Of a DNA stretch of 64,000 bases, positions 22,959 through 34,034 are shown in pieces. The notes under the pieces are model-generated. The model did no database searches, was not told where the DNA came from, and saw nothing but the letters and a program-made list of their open reading frames with translations. The translations under genes were made by a program, and so were the position numbers. Every line of letters starts with the position of its first letter. The first letter of the stretch is position 1. Location: the NCBI GenBank assembly GCA_003013855.2, contig PVNU02001427.1, forward strand, positions 1 through 64,000, in the 5' to 3' direction. This DNA is from Liriodendron chinense (Eukaryota > Streptophyta > Magnoliopsida > Magnoliales > Magnoliaceae).

Positions 22959-23134
22959 CTAGTCGAGCCGGATTGAGCTTGAGTCAGCTCAAGCTGGGCT
23001 CATGTTCAGCTCTAAATAGAACACATGATATTTGACATCATCTGACCTGAGTCTCAGATGTGTCATCAACACGATGGGGATGGTCCATTTGGTTCTCCCA
23101 ACGCCTCACTGCCGGGTGCACCATGTGAATACAG

Positions 23135-23474
23135 TTAGGGTGGCAATGGGCCACTTTTGAGCTGGGCCAGGCTAGTCCTGGATACTTAAACCAAGGCCTG
23201 AGCCAGACCCATGCTTGGCCTGAGCCCAAGCCCCAATTTTTGGTTAGGCCTAGGTCCAACTTGGCCCGCCCGAAAATTGGTAAGATCTTCTTGCCCAATT
23301 TGAATGTTCTATCTAACCATTGATAAGTGGGCCACACAGGCACAAAGCAATAGAAAACCCAACCCAAAAATTAATAGGCCATGCATGCAAGGCCCATGCC
23401 ATGGGCCAAGTTAGTAATGTCTGAGCCTGACAAACGCCCAGTTGGGCTGGCTACCCAGCTCATTGCCGCCCTTA
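23135..23474. mobile_element. hAT-like short element without clear TSD
   Basis: The ends TTAGGGTGGCAATGGG and CTCATTGCCGCCCTTA are imperfect inverses of each other. The interior repeats 'ggcctgagcc', 'gggctggcta' and 'ggcccatgcc' words, giving strong self-pairing. The flanks do not show a matching octamer. Confidence 0.5.
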
Positions 23475-23953
23475 AGCTCACTTATCGAAAGTGGACCATG
23501 TGAACGACTTAGACCTCACATGTGGCATGTTGGTACGTGTGGGAATAGCAGCTGCCTCAGAGGATAGGATTCATTATACAAATGCCAAAAGGACAGGTGC
23601 CCCAGGCCTTTCATGTGGGGGTGGGTGACACCCCTGGCTCTATAATGTTTGCATGACATCCAATCCGTTCATCACATGTGGCTCTATGATGTTTGGATGT
23701 CTATAATGTTTGCATGACATCCAATCCGTTCATCACATGTGGCTCTACAATGTTTGCATGACATCCAATCCGTTCATCACATGTAGGTTGTCAACAGGTC
23801 CAAGCTCGGGCCATTGACAGCCCTTCCTAAAATGGGCGGCCTGATCTTAGAAATAAGGGCAATCAGGTGAGCCACACCACAGGAAGCAGAAATGGAGTGG
23901 ATTGAAGATTAACTCAGCGGTTAAAAAAAAAAAAATTTAAAAAAATTAATTTT
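23475..23953. other. Intergenic DNA left of tRNA-Trp
   Basis: Apart from the three tandem units there are only dispersed repeat fragments and an A-rich tract (23923-23950). On the minus strand that tract supplies T runs just downstream of the tRNA and can end Pol III transcription. Confidence 0.5.
23641..23784. repeat. Three tandem copies of a 45-60 bp unit
   Basis: 'tgtttgcatgacatccaatc' occurs three times (near 23647, 23708 and 23751), each followed by 'cgttcatcacatgt'. Spacing is 61 and then 43 bases, so units were trimmed unevenly. The unit also appears singly near 13585-13620. Confidence 0.8.
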
Positions 23954-24025
23954 TGAACCTGACGTGAATCGAACACGCAACCTTCTGATCTGGAGTCAGA
24001 CGCGCTACCATTGCGCCACAGATCC
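23954..24025 (-). tRNA. tRNA-Trp (anticodon CCA)
   Basis: The minus strand folds into a 72-nt cloverleaf starting GGATCTGTGGCGCAATGG. The anticodon loop CTCCAGA gives CCA, decoding UGG. The A box (TGGCGCAATGG) and B box (GTTCGATTC) are intact, no intron is present, and T-rich runs follow on the minus strand as Pol III terminator. The acceptor stem carries a T6-A67 pair where I recall C-G in other plant tRNA-Trp genes, i.e. both partners changed together, which suggests the fold has been maintained. There is no encoded CCA tail, as expected for a nuclear gene. Confidence 0.93.
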
Positions 24026-24860
24026 ATTTGTTAGAATTTTCAAACTTTATTAGATAAACAGAAACATTCATAGTATTTCCATAGCCCTAGGTTATGAGAA
24101 AATCTCATCCCTCCATAATTGTTAATATTTTCCATAGGTGGCCCACCAATGGATGGTCCTTAGCACCACGCATTCAGCTTGAAAGAAAACCAAAACCTGC
24201 GGATTAGAAAGTATCCACCAGAAAAGGTTTGGCCCCATTTGACCTTAGTAAAATACTTTAATACTCTGGCTGAGTGCGATGATGATGATATGCAGTCAGT
24301 TCAGATTAGATTTTAATTAAATGGGTATTTTATATAATTCCTTGAAGCCTTTCAATGTCCTTTGGATTTTCGATGGGAGCTGAAAAGTGGCCATAAGATG
24401 ATCATGTGTACCAACCAAAGCCAACTTGATCAAAGTAAAGCTACCATCAATAGACAAGGTGTTTGCTCTCCATCCTGATAATTTAAATTTGACCAAACTC
24501 AGCAACAATTCACAGTTGCCTAATAATCATAGGAGCAACAATGTATCGAAATGGGATTATATCCCTTTGCACTTCCAGAATGTGGCTCAATACCCTCTGA
24601 ATTCTAGTAGGTTTGTTTTCAGGAAGTACAAATAAAAATTATTGAAGTTTATCTGAGCGGCAAGAAAGAGTGAGTGTTGCCCTATACATTGTTTCTAATT
24701 GTATTGTCCACCAAAATTAGATATGGGGTTGGTTTTTCAGCCCTCGGCTTAAAATTGGATCACTCACTTAATGGTTGGAGTGGATTTTGAAAATATATGA
24801 TGGTGGGCCCATTCCAATTGAACTAAAAATTATGTTAATGCAGGTTATGCAAAGTAGCGC
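24026..24860. other. Intergenic DNA, no gene recognised
   Basis: Short ORFs of 60-70 codons on both strands (for example 24317-24508 minus) show no family resemblance. Fragments of the dispersed TGGGCC repeats occur. Confidence 0.45.
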
Positions 24861-25245
24861 GTTCATCCATTTTTCTAGCTCATTTTAGGGCATGAGACCA
24901 AAATTGAAGTATAACCAATGCTCAAGTGGACCACATTATAGGAAACAGCGAAAATTGAACACACCATTGAAAACTTCTTCGGGGCTAGAAAAGTTTTGGA
25001 TCAAGCTCATATTTGTGTTTTCTCTTCATCCATTGGCACCTTATGAATAGTTTGGATGACAAATAAACATCATTGTGGGTTAGGATGGTTTCAATGTTGG
25101 ACATCATCATCCCCACTATTTTATGTGGTGTGGTCCACTTGAGCTTTAGATATGCTTCAATTTTGGGCTCATGCCCTAAAATGAGCTGGAGAAAGGATGG
25201 ACTGTGGATAGAACACATACTTTATGGCGGTCTCATAGTCTTTGC
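24861..25245. mobile_element. Foldback (MITE-like) repeat, terminal parts lost
   Basis: The left arm 'ctcattttagggcatgagac' with 'ctcaagtggaccacatta' faces the right arm 'gtggtccacttgagcttt' with 'gggctcatgccctaaaatga'. These long inverted arms match copies at 9039 and 12698, but the GGATTGC ends are missing. Confidence 0.6.
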
Positions 25246-25636
25246 ACCACATTGTAAAGGGTGGTGAGGGCCTCACGATCCACAATCTGCTTAGTAATTT
25301 TCATGAATTTGTCATGCAGTTGGAGTGGCCCATTATGATTTATTTTCAAAATCCACTCCAACCATTACACATAACACTAAAATGTATGCAGGGCTAAAAA
25401 ATCAGCTCTATCCGCGTGATTCAGTTGGGCTATTCAAAGGAAAATAGTTTGAAGGATGGGCATGTCTCTTCTCACTATTTTCACTCTTGTGGCCCACTTG
25501 AATCATAAATAAGGTTGATTTTTTTGCCCACTTGATTCATTTGATGTACGGAATGGACTTCCCATACAAATCATGATGGGGAACTGTTTGTGCTAGTCAA
25601 TGCATCATACTGTAAATGCTTATTTACAGCCTTGTT
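25246..25636. other. Intergenic DNA, repeat fragments only
   Basis: Pieces such as 'cttgtggcccacttgaatca' belong to the dispersed repeats. No gene is seen. Confidence 0.4.
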
Positions 25637-25670
<34 letters not shown>

Positions 25671-25672
25671 AC
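25637..25672. repeat. (CA)n microsatellite
   Basis: CA repeats with one 'aaa' interruption lie immediately left of the second palindromic-terminus element. Confidence 0.9.
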
Positions 25673-25807
25673 GGAAAAGGTACTATGCGCTTGACCTCAT
25701 GTGAAGTTCCCATGAGGTTAGCTGTGTGGGCCCCATTAATTGTGATGTGCAGTAGACATCCACACAATTGGTCAGGTGAATCATTCTGTGGTGGCCCAGA
25801 GCTTAAA

Positions 25808-27546
25808 TGTCATGCCCCGAAATTCAGTACTCAGGTTGAACAGGCCCGAATTCGAATCTCAGACCCATGAGGTTAATTTAATCAAAATATATTTGTCATT
25901 CGCATAGTTTTCATTCATTTTAATACACCAGTAGATCCAACTAAAGGAAAGTAAGTATTAATTAAAAACTTTCACAAATCCACTAATCGTACTTAAACAA
26001 ATTTCATTACATTGATATTTTCAAAATCAAACTATATGCTAATGAAAATTCAAGTTATTCCTAGGAAAAAAAAAATGAAATCCTTCAGCTTGGTCCAGTT
26101 CGTCCTTCAACATCAAACCCTGCAAAACAACTTAAGGGGGTGTGAACACGATGGCTCGTAGGGTCACATCATTCCCACACTTAGAATTTTCTACATTCAT
26201 GAGATACATGTAAAACTCAAATGAGATACATGAAATTAAATAACATCAATTGACATTTGTATTTCCACCAAAAGCACTTGAATAAAAATTTCAAAGTAAA
26301 ATAAATTAAATAACATAACTTGTCCTGATCATTTTTGGACTATTCCAGGGTAGAGCACCCGTGATCCTTTTAGGACAGAGCACTCGTACTAAAACAACAC
26401 AATGATCCTTTTTAGGGCAGAGCACCTATTTAATCTATATGATCTTTTCTAGGTAGAGCACCCATTTATTTAAATTCATTCAAAAGCATATAACTATAAC
26501 ACATACTAATAATCAACTAAATTTACCCGGTTCCATATACAACATACAAGTGAATTCAATCTACGTAACAAAAATCCATAATTCAAGTAATGATAGTTAA
26601 ATCATTGCAATCTAGGCAACGGTAACGATAATCAAATAAATTCATCCTATATAGCGATGTTAAATAAATTTAATTTACGTATACTGATAATCAAGGAATT
26701 CAATTTATATAACAGAAATGAAATAACTGAAATTTACTTAACAAGAATTTAATTCCATTTGTTAAAATAATGATGCATCATGAATTAAGGTTTTAATCCG
26801 GGAGATCACCTACCTTTGTGATTTGCTAATTGTTGAAAAAATCCAAAATCTCTATTGTAGGATGCCAACTACGTTGCTGTCTAGGGTCGGTTTGAGATCC
26901 CTGGAATTCAACATGGTTAATTGGGTTACTATCCATATGCTAGAAAGATTAGATTTGAGGAGAAGATAAGAGTCATCAACTGACTCATGGGTCAACTCAG
27001 CTCAGCAAATGGTGCGCTGGTTGAGGACATAAAGAAATTTGTAAACCAGTTGCTAGTCTGTTCTTGATCAAAAGAGAAAATACTAACCTCGAGAAGAATG
27101 TAGGTGTAAATCCAGAGAAATCGAACTCAGCAACACTGATTAGCCTAGTAGACTCGACAAACTGATGTGTAGATAAGTCTGGATGAAAGTGAAAGGTGAT
27201 GCGGCAACAACTGGTTACACAGGTAAAAATGGGTTTGCCTTTAATGATGGATCTCCCAAATGATGATCTCCTCGGTGTTTTGCTTCTTCTAGGTGAAAGA
27301 AAACAGGGGGCTTGAGAAGATGGAAACCAGAGCTTTAATAGAGTTTTCCCAATGGGTTTGGAGGTTCGTGGCTTAGTGGTGGCATGCGTTAACAATGCAC
27401 GTCGTCGCAAGATGGACGGTTGGATAGCTTTTGGCATGGATTCATCCCGCTATCCAGCGAAAAATAGGTGAAGTGGGAGAGAATTGGTTTCTACCAGTTT
27501 TACAACATGTGTTGCACATCGTGTGTGTTTTTTTTTTTTTTGTTTT

Positions 27547-27607
<61 letters not shown>

Positions 27608-27968
27608 GTTGGAATGGCAGGACCCACTGAATGAACAAATCCTGGGCCCACTTTCTTGGTGGGTTAGACGGCATAGATGGGTTCGAGAATCTTCTGTTGT
27701 GTCACGAAAAAGGAGAAGAGAGAGAAAATTGAAATGCATTGGGTTTCATACGAAGTGACGTGTTGGTGCACGTTACTTGAGTTGGTTTTTATACAAAACA
27801 CGATGGACCCCACTGTGGTGATGCGGCAGATCCACTCAGTCCATCAATTTTGCCCAATCATTTTAAGTCATGAGCTAAAAATGAGGTTGATTCAAAGCTC
27901 AAGTGGGCCACACCAAAGGAAATATTGGAATCTAGTCTCCATCGTTGAACAAAAAATGGGTTGTTACA
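25808..27968 (-). mobile_element. Solo LTR, Tekay/Del-like (2161 bp), TSD TTAAA
   Basis: Read on the minus strand it starts TGTAACAACCC and ends GGGGCATGACA, close to the TGTAACACCCC...GTTACA ends of chromoviral Tekay LTRs. TTAAA flanks both sides (25803-25807 and 27969-27973). It has no coding remnants. On minus, a TATAAAAA box lies near 27795. It contains (TA)n at 27552-27602 and about four repeats of 'gg.cagagcacccgt' at 26340-26470. ORFs at 26997-27437 and across the TA run look accidental. Confidence 0.8.
27552..27602. repeat. (TA)n microsatellite inside the solo LTR
   Basis: Fifty-one bases of TA repeat preceded by a poly-T run. Tyr/Ile repeat ORFs through it are artefacts. Confidence 0.95.
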
Positions 27969-28399
27969 TTAAAACTCAGGCCAATCCATGGCTTGGGTGG
28001 GCCACACCATAGACAACAATTAAGAGTGAATATCCACCCATTAAAACATTTATGATCATTTATAGGATTGACTGAGATGTGGTTGAGAAATCCAGACCAT
28101 CCATTGTGCGTGTCCCACTTAAAAAAGAGGTCACACCAAGTTTCAACCGTATCCAAAACTCAGGTGGGCCCCAAAAAGTGCTTTTAAATGTTGAAAGCAT
28201 GATTTTAGACTATTTCAGTTGTTATGGCCCACTTGAGTTCTGGATACAACTTATTTTTGGGACATCCCATAATCAATAGGGGACCCACCAAATGCATGGT
28301 GTAGATGTCTTCTGCACGTCACGGTGGGGCCCACACAGCTCGACCTCATGGGAACTTCCCATGAGGTCGAGCGCATAGCACCTTTTCCCATATAAGCCA

Positions 28400-29800
28400 C
28401 TAACTTAATTGGAATCGGAGTTCTATCCCTATCTAATAAGAATACAGAGCAATTAAATCATCACGACATGTCTAACATAGATGGATCATCTATTGATATG
28501 GTTCTCTCATAAACAAGTAAGGCACTGAGCGTATCCAATCACACAGCCCAATCCTACACAAAACAATTGAGATCACATTTATGATTTTTCCTCAAGCCTT
28601 GTCACTAGACTTGAGTTAGAAGCATGAATTGAGCTCCTATTGATCCAATATCAATACATAAACACCTATCTCAGATCCAATCAAAAGATAATAACTTCTT
28701 CTAGTTTAGTTCTAGATAAGCATTTAGGAAACTTGGTTTGTAAGATCCCCTAGCATCCAACATATCATGATGGATCTAAGATCTCTACAACCCAAAATTC
28801 TATAAACAACACCTCATTGATTAATATCAATAAATCAAAATATCCCGTGTAAGCATAATCACAAGAGATAGAAGATTAAACTAAAAATATTAACTTTATT
28901 TCAAACTATAATTAGAATCGTTTATCAATAAATCTTAAATTACTTGAACTAATTCGAATTAAACATTATAAACAACTATAAGATTCACTTCTTAGCCTTA
29001 ACTAAGAGGTTTAGCCAATCATTGACAGATTAAACTAAACTTAAAAGAAAAACTACTAAAAGCATGGAAAAACTATAAAAACCCTAGTTGGAGGAGTTGT
29101 AAACGCTATACAACGATCCTCTCCACCTCTCACGACTTCCCAAGCCTTCTATGATGCTTTAGGAAGAGAGTGGAGGTGGCCTTTTATAAGAGAAATCCTG
29201 TATCGACTTGAAAACTTTGAGAATTCGCGTAATTATTTCGCACTTGCACATACAGTTTCGATTGATCGAACTTATCTTCGATGGATCGGAACACCCCTTT
29301 TTTATGGATCGCAATTACTCTGATTGATCGAAAATCTGTCTAGAGACTTATTTAAAAATCTGTTTTTCCGATGGGACTCTGATAGGACCCCAATGGATCG
29401 GAGTTAATTTCAATAAGACTTCGATGGATCGGAATTCTATCTAGCAACAACTTAGAGCCCTTTTCTGAACTTTCTGCATTTTACTTTTTTAGCCCTGCAG
29501 CTCTGCAATATGACTTTTTTGTTTATTTCAGGTCTTCAACTTGATTCCTTCAAAGCTTTTTCTCCACTTCTTTAGCTCATCAAAATTTGGTCTTCTAATT
29601 ACTAAAAATCCTTCAAATTAATATGAAATAAATGTCATCTCTCTCTTTTACCTACAAACACAAAAACAAATATAAGTCCTTATTTTTAACAACTTAAACT
29701 ATGCAATTGTGTTATGAATTGAGGTTTAGATATGCACAATTCATGGCTTAACACACAATTGAAAAGGAGGATAAGGACTTCATTGAGGACTACTCCTATT
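28400..29800 (-). repeat. Diverged Athila-like LTR fragment, inverted
   Basis: On the minus strand it carries in order a GATCGA-type motif array (29257-29430), a TATAAAAG box (29188-29181), then 'agcatcatagaaggcttggg', 'tttacaactcctccaac' and 'aacctcttagttaaggctaa'. All of these match the Athila-like LTRs at 29865-30933 and 41236-42563 in order and spacing. Outer limits are uncertain because no clean TG...CA pair or target duplication was found. Confidence 0.6.
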
Positions 29801-29864
29801 TTCAGTTCTTGGATGGCCAGGCCTAGTAGGGAAGCTTTGTCAACTTTTGTTAACTTTGGAGCCG

Positions 29865-30933
29865 TGTGCTGACCCTTTGAACCATATTGAAGACGTTGAA
29901 AATGAGCCTTGAAGAATCACATAAAAAAGACATGGATTGCCCATAAGGAAACAATGATTCAGAGAACAGAACAATCGGCCACTGGGCGATCGACCATTAG
30001 TAAACCGAGCGCTCGAAATTAGAAGAAAAAAAAAGAGAACTTGCTGGAAACTTTCTAGACTTGACCGGGCGCCCGACGACCGACGTAAGTGCATAAATTC
30101 TTATGCAATTTGAGACGGTGAGTGATTTTTGCCAAAAATGATACATTGGCCACCTTCCTAGATCATCATAGAAGGCTTGAGAAGTCGTGGGAGGTGAAGA
30201 GGATCATCGTGAAGCGGGTTTTTATTATTTTTCTATGCTTTCAAGTAGTTTTTCTTTTGTTTTTAGTTCAAGTATGATAATGCTTGGCTAGAACCTCTTA
30301 GCTAGGGCTAAGAGGTGAAGCTTGTAGTTAGTTTCAATGTTTAATTCATTTTAATTCAAGTACTTATACTTTAAGTTTGGATTTTTAAGTTCTAATTTGA
30401 ATAAAGTTGGTATTTTTAGAAGTTATATAAGAGTTCATGTACTTTGGACATGCGTTCCTTGCAATTCTCTGAGATTATCATGTTTAGATTGATTAGATTC
30501 AAATTGTAGTAACCCTAGAGCATGCCATAGTCTCTTGGCATGGCTGTTACTTCGAAGGCTACAAGTTTGGATTCTACATGCTTAATTAGAACTAGAATTT
30601 GAATTCCTGACTTAAGTGGGATTGTGTGTGATTGAATATTTTATCTTCCAACTAGATGAGAAATAGAACTTTAAATCTAGTTGTGTTTATGCTTGGATGA
30701 ATGGATTGGCATTGGATTACAACAAGTGGATCCTTAAAAGCCCTAGTTTCTCTTTTAATATAAGATTTTCCTTAAATTACTGTTTTAGTTATATTTTTAA
30801 ATTTGAAGTCTAAATTGCTAAAATCGAAGTTGCCAGAATGGTTTGGATTGGTTTTCCCAAATTCCCTGTAGATCGACCTCGGTCTCACCGAGTTATTACT
30901 ACATCGCAGCCTTGCACTTGAGGCGAGCGAATA
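29865..30933 (+). repeat. 5' LTR of Athila-like element (left end missing)
   Basis: It matches 41400-42563 from 'ccctttgaaccatattgaag' onward and ends GCGAATA where the 3' LTR ends GCGAACA. The first roughly 165 bases of the LTR are absent. Its TATA region reads 'gccaaaaatgatacattgg' instead of GCTATAAAAGG, so the promoter is probably dead. It holds about three GGGCGCCC-type motifs against six in the 3' LTR. Confidence 0.85.
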
Positions 30934-30939
30934 AGTTTT

Positions 30940-31014
30940 TGGCGTCATTGCCGGGGATCGAACCCGAGTCACCCGCGTGATAGACGGGAATACTTACCAC
31001 TATACTTTAACGAC
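30940..31014 (-). other. Primer binding site extended to a whole tRNA-Asp complement
   Basis: TGGCGTCATTGCCGGGGA, six bases after the LTR, is the Athila-type tRNA-Asp PBS. The match does not stop at 18 bases: the minus strand of 30943-31014 is a 72-nt tRNA-Asp-like sequence from GTCGTTAAAGTATAGTGG to CAATGACG, and TGG (30940-30942) complements the added CCA. Compared with the plant tRNA-Asp(GUC) I recall, about seven positions differ, mostly C-to-T or G-to-A, including the anticodon (ATC instead of GTC). It lies inside a retrotransposon leader and is unlikely to be a working tRNA gene. Confidence 0.8.
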
Positions 31015-31422
31015 AAAGGTAAATCAAGAGAGAGTAGGAGAGAATGATGTGCACAATGCTCCTACAATGAAAGCTTTACATTATTATCTACAACCGGCTC
31101 GTGTTACCACACCTCCGTGCATGTTTTTCCCAAACAATGCTGGGACAATTGATATTAAGCCGGGGGTAGTCCAACTTTTACCTAAGTTCCATGGGCTAGA
31201 TTTCGAGAGCCCATATTTACATTTAAAAGAGTTTGATGAGGTAGCAGTTACATTGCAATACAACAATGTGACGGAGGACGTAGTGAAATTATGTTTATTC
31301 CCCTTCTCTTTGAAGGAAAGAGCCAAAACATGGCTTCGCTCTCTAAGACTAAGGTTGATTGGGACATGGACTAAGATGACCCGGGAGTTTTTTAAAAAAT
31401 TCTTCCTAGCTCATAAAAAAAA

Positions 31423-31520
31423 ACCCTTCGACGATCGATAATGAATTTTTCTGTTAAAGAAAGTGAGAAAAAATACCCTTCGACGATCGATAATGAATTT
31501 TTCTGTTAAAGAAAGTGAGA
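31423..31520 (+). repeat. 46-bp direct duplication in gag
   Basis: Bases 31423-31468 are repeated exactly at 31475-31520, with six A-rich bases between. The unit contains 'cgacgatcgataatgaattt'. The duplication introduces a stop and shifts the frame. Confidence 0.9.
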
Positions 31521-31669
31521 CTTTCTTTCAAAGTTGGGAGAGATACAATGACCTCCTATTGCTTGTCCACATCATGGCTATGAGATTTGGCGAATCATTA
31601 GCTTCTTCTATGAAGGATTGAACTCGAATATGTGTCAATTAGTAGAGATGATGTGTAACGGTGAGTTCA

Positions 31670-34034
31670 TGTAATAACCCAAGTTTTCGAAATAATTAAA
31701 GTAACAAATTAATTAATTATTTAATAATTTATGTGAATTATTATATTGATAAATTAATAATAAATCAACTGTAGGGAATTCATGTAGGATCCCTTTATTA
31801 AAGTTGCTCAACATGAACCCTAGAACAGTGTAGAAGTGTCAGATTTCACAAAACTCACAATAATTACGAAATTGCTATTAGTTAAACTTAAGTATACCAG
31901 TTTCTGATGATTCGTTTCATGCAAAACTTCATATAATAGTTTGAGACCTAATCTAACCGTACACGTCAAATTTCAGCCCTCCGATCATCCTATAAGTACC
32001 CTAATCAGAAATCGGGCCATAAATGGGCCATCTAATCTCGGAACCGCCTCATTTTTGGTGTTATGCCGTAAAACCATGTGGCCTAACTGATGAGTGGTGT
32101 GGATTTTTCACATACATCACTGTGGGACCCATGTGCACTACGTGCACGTTAGACCTCGGTTAACGCGCGTTGACCGCGTACACAGCAAAGACGCGCAACG
32201 TCTTCTTTGTTCGCCCGCTGCGACAGCGGCGTCCGCTATCAGTTTGTACCATCCACGCCGTCCGTCTGTGGGCCCCGCATTTAAAATCCAAGCCGTCCAA
32301 TCGATCCCTCTCCCCCACGCATGGAGTCCCCTTGAATATCTTCCACATCGGTCGTCTATCCGATCTTCTTCAAATCACCGTCCAAATCAAAAGCGTCCAA
32401 GATCCTGGCCATTGCTGTGCATGGTAGCCTGGGAACTGCTCCGTTAGGGTCGTGTGGACCCCACCTAGGTCTCCAACGTCTCACTTAAGGTTTGTTTCGC
32501 AAGAAACGAAAAGTGAAGTCCTTCTCCAACTCAAACTCCACTACCTTCGGTCCGGTTGTAGTACCGCGATCAAAGACCATCCAAGTCCATCTTGGACCGT
32601 CCAATCTCATCTAGGGTTGTGTATAAGACCCCCTAGGTGTCGTTTCCTGGAAGAGAAACGTAGAGAGAGAGAAGGTCGAGTAGAGAGAGAAAGAGAAAGA
32701 GAGAGAGGTTTTGTAGAGAGAGAGAGAGCTTTCAAGGGGGGTTTTCGAGTGCTGCTTGCTGCTCCTATTGCTGGGGCAATCTTCCAGCAGCATTGCTGGG
32801 GCAATCTTCCAGCAGCAAGGAAAGAAGAAGAAGAAAGAAAAAGAAGAAGGAAAGAAAGAAAGAAAGAGAGAAGAAGAAGAGAGAGTGAGTTTTCTTCCTC
32901 ATATCTTTTTCTTACATGATAATTTGAGTTATTTTATTTATTTTAAGAATTTTTGGTATCTACTTTACTTTAATGGGAAGTTTAAACGTTGTATCTTGGT
33001 TTGTAGTTGTTTTCTTTCAAGTAATTATGATTTGCATAAATTTTAAATATTTATGTGGAGATTTTCGGTTAATTTGTGTTGTACATGTATTAATTGAGTG
33101 TGGATTTCCTTTAAAGGAATTTGAAGTAATAATCTGATTCATGCATAGCACGATTGTGAGCTCCAGTTATTACCGTAGGGTGAGCACCCTGGTGTGTGCA
33201 ATAGATCCATTGAAGATTGTTTGGGTGAGCGCCCAAGTGTGTGCAACAGTCCCTGGTTGAGCGCCTTGTGTGTGCAATATATCCTTCTGATAGTCCATCG
33301 ATTGTGGACGGGTTGGTTGAGCTCCCTGGTGTGTGCAAGATACCATACTAGCGTACCCGGTGGATAGCAGATAATTTAGCAGGTTGGGTGAGTTCCCTGG
33401 TGTGTACAAGAGATCAGCTCTACAATTATGAAACAGTGTAGGCCCGACTATAAACTGGCCCTGGATGTTCTACTGATAACCGTACTGAGATTGTTGAGCC
33501 ATACTTACATACCATGCATCATATGCATGTTTAAGAGATTTTGGTTTGATGAAATTACCATTAGATTTGTAATGATTTGTATTTTAATGGTCAAGTGATT
33601 TTCTATATCGAATTACGTGTGTTAAACTATATGAGAATGCTCACCGGCTTTTATAGCTGACGCAGTGTTATGCGATTAACCGTAGTGACAGGTGATGATT
33701 TAGAAGACTTCGAGGAAGCGGTTCCAGATGAGGAAATACTCTAAAAGATTTTTTTGAGAATTAACTTATTTTATTTTAGTTGAAAGTATTGATGTAATAA
33801 GGCTCGTTAGATGGCCATTAGTTTAGATAGTTTGAAATAATGTAGTGAACTCATAGAGTTATGATTTAATATTTCAAGTTTGGGTTATTTTGATTCTATA
33901 TTTTGGTACCATGTGAATGGAAAAGAGAAAAGTATCAGTTGAGAATGTGATGAGTTCATTCATTATTTACATAACACCATTGATTTTGAGATTTGAGCTT
34001 ATATACTCGAGTGTCGAATTTTGGGGGCGTTACA
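31670..34034 (+). mobile_element. Solo LTR, Tekay/Del-like (2365 bp), TSD GTTCA
   Basis: It starts TGTAATAACCC and ends GGGGGCGTTACA; GTTCA flanks both sides (31665-31669 and 34035-34039). No coding remnants are present. Features inside are a possible TATA (GTGTATAAGACC near 32621), GA-rich leader tracts (32655-32735 and 32818-32885) and five repeats of 'ggttgagc.ccctggtgtgtgcaa' between 33178 and 33410. The start of a close relative is seen at 63539-64000. Confidence 0.88.

Larger units (their letters stand above)
22046..23014. mobile_element. hAT-type non-autonomous element with perfect 8-bp TSD
   Basis: The ends are TAGAGCTG and CAGCTCTA. The flanking octamer AATAGAAC occurs at both 22038-22045 and 23015-23022, the 8-bp duplication expected for hAT transposition. 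The element's own sequence is about 270 bp, rich in GAGCTCGAGC words. The rest is a (TA)n microsatellite split by a second element (22336-22885). No transposase is present. Confidence 0.9.
25673..28389. mobile_element. Palindromic-terminus element, copy B, split by a solo LTR
   Basis: The left part 25673-25807 starts GGAAAAGGTACTATGCGC and matches copy A up to 'cttaaa'. The right part from 27969 starts TTAAAACTCAGGCCAATC, matches copy A from the same point and ends GCACCTTTTCCC. Removing the inserted LTR and one TTAAA copy leaves 551 bp, against 550 bp for copy A. The right terminal palindrome is perfect (28342-28368); the left one carries mutations. CA repeats border the left end, but no microsatellite of note borders the right. 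Confidence 0.85.

Noticed and set aside
26997..27437. 146-codon minus ORF as a gene
   Set aside because: It lies within a solo LTR bounded by a target duplication and resembles no known protein.
27442..27758. ORFs with Tyr-Ile repeats
   Set aside because: They are translations of the (TA)n microsatellite.
30943..31014. Functional tRNA-Asp gene on the minus strand
   Set aside because: It begins exactly at a retrotransposon PBS with TGG complementing the added CCA, and several stem positions and the anticodon are changed. It is better explained as an extended PBS.
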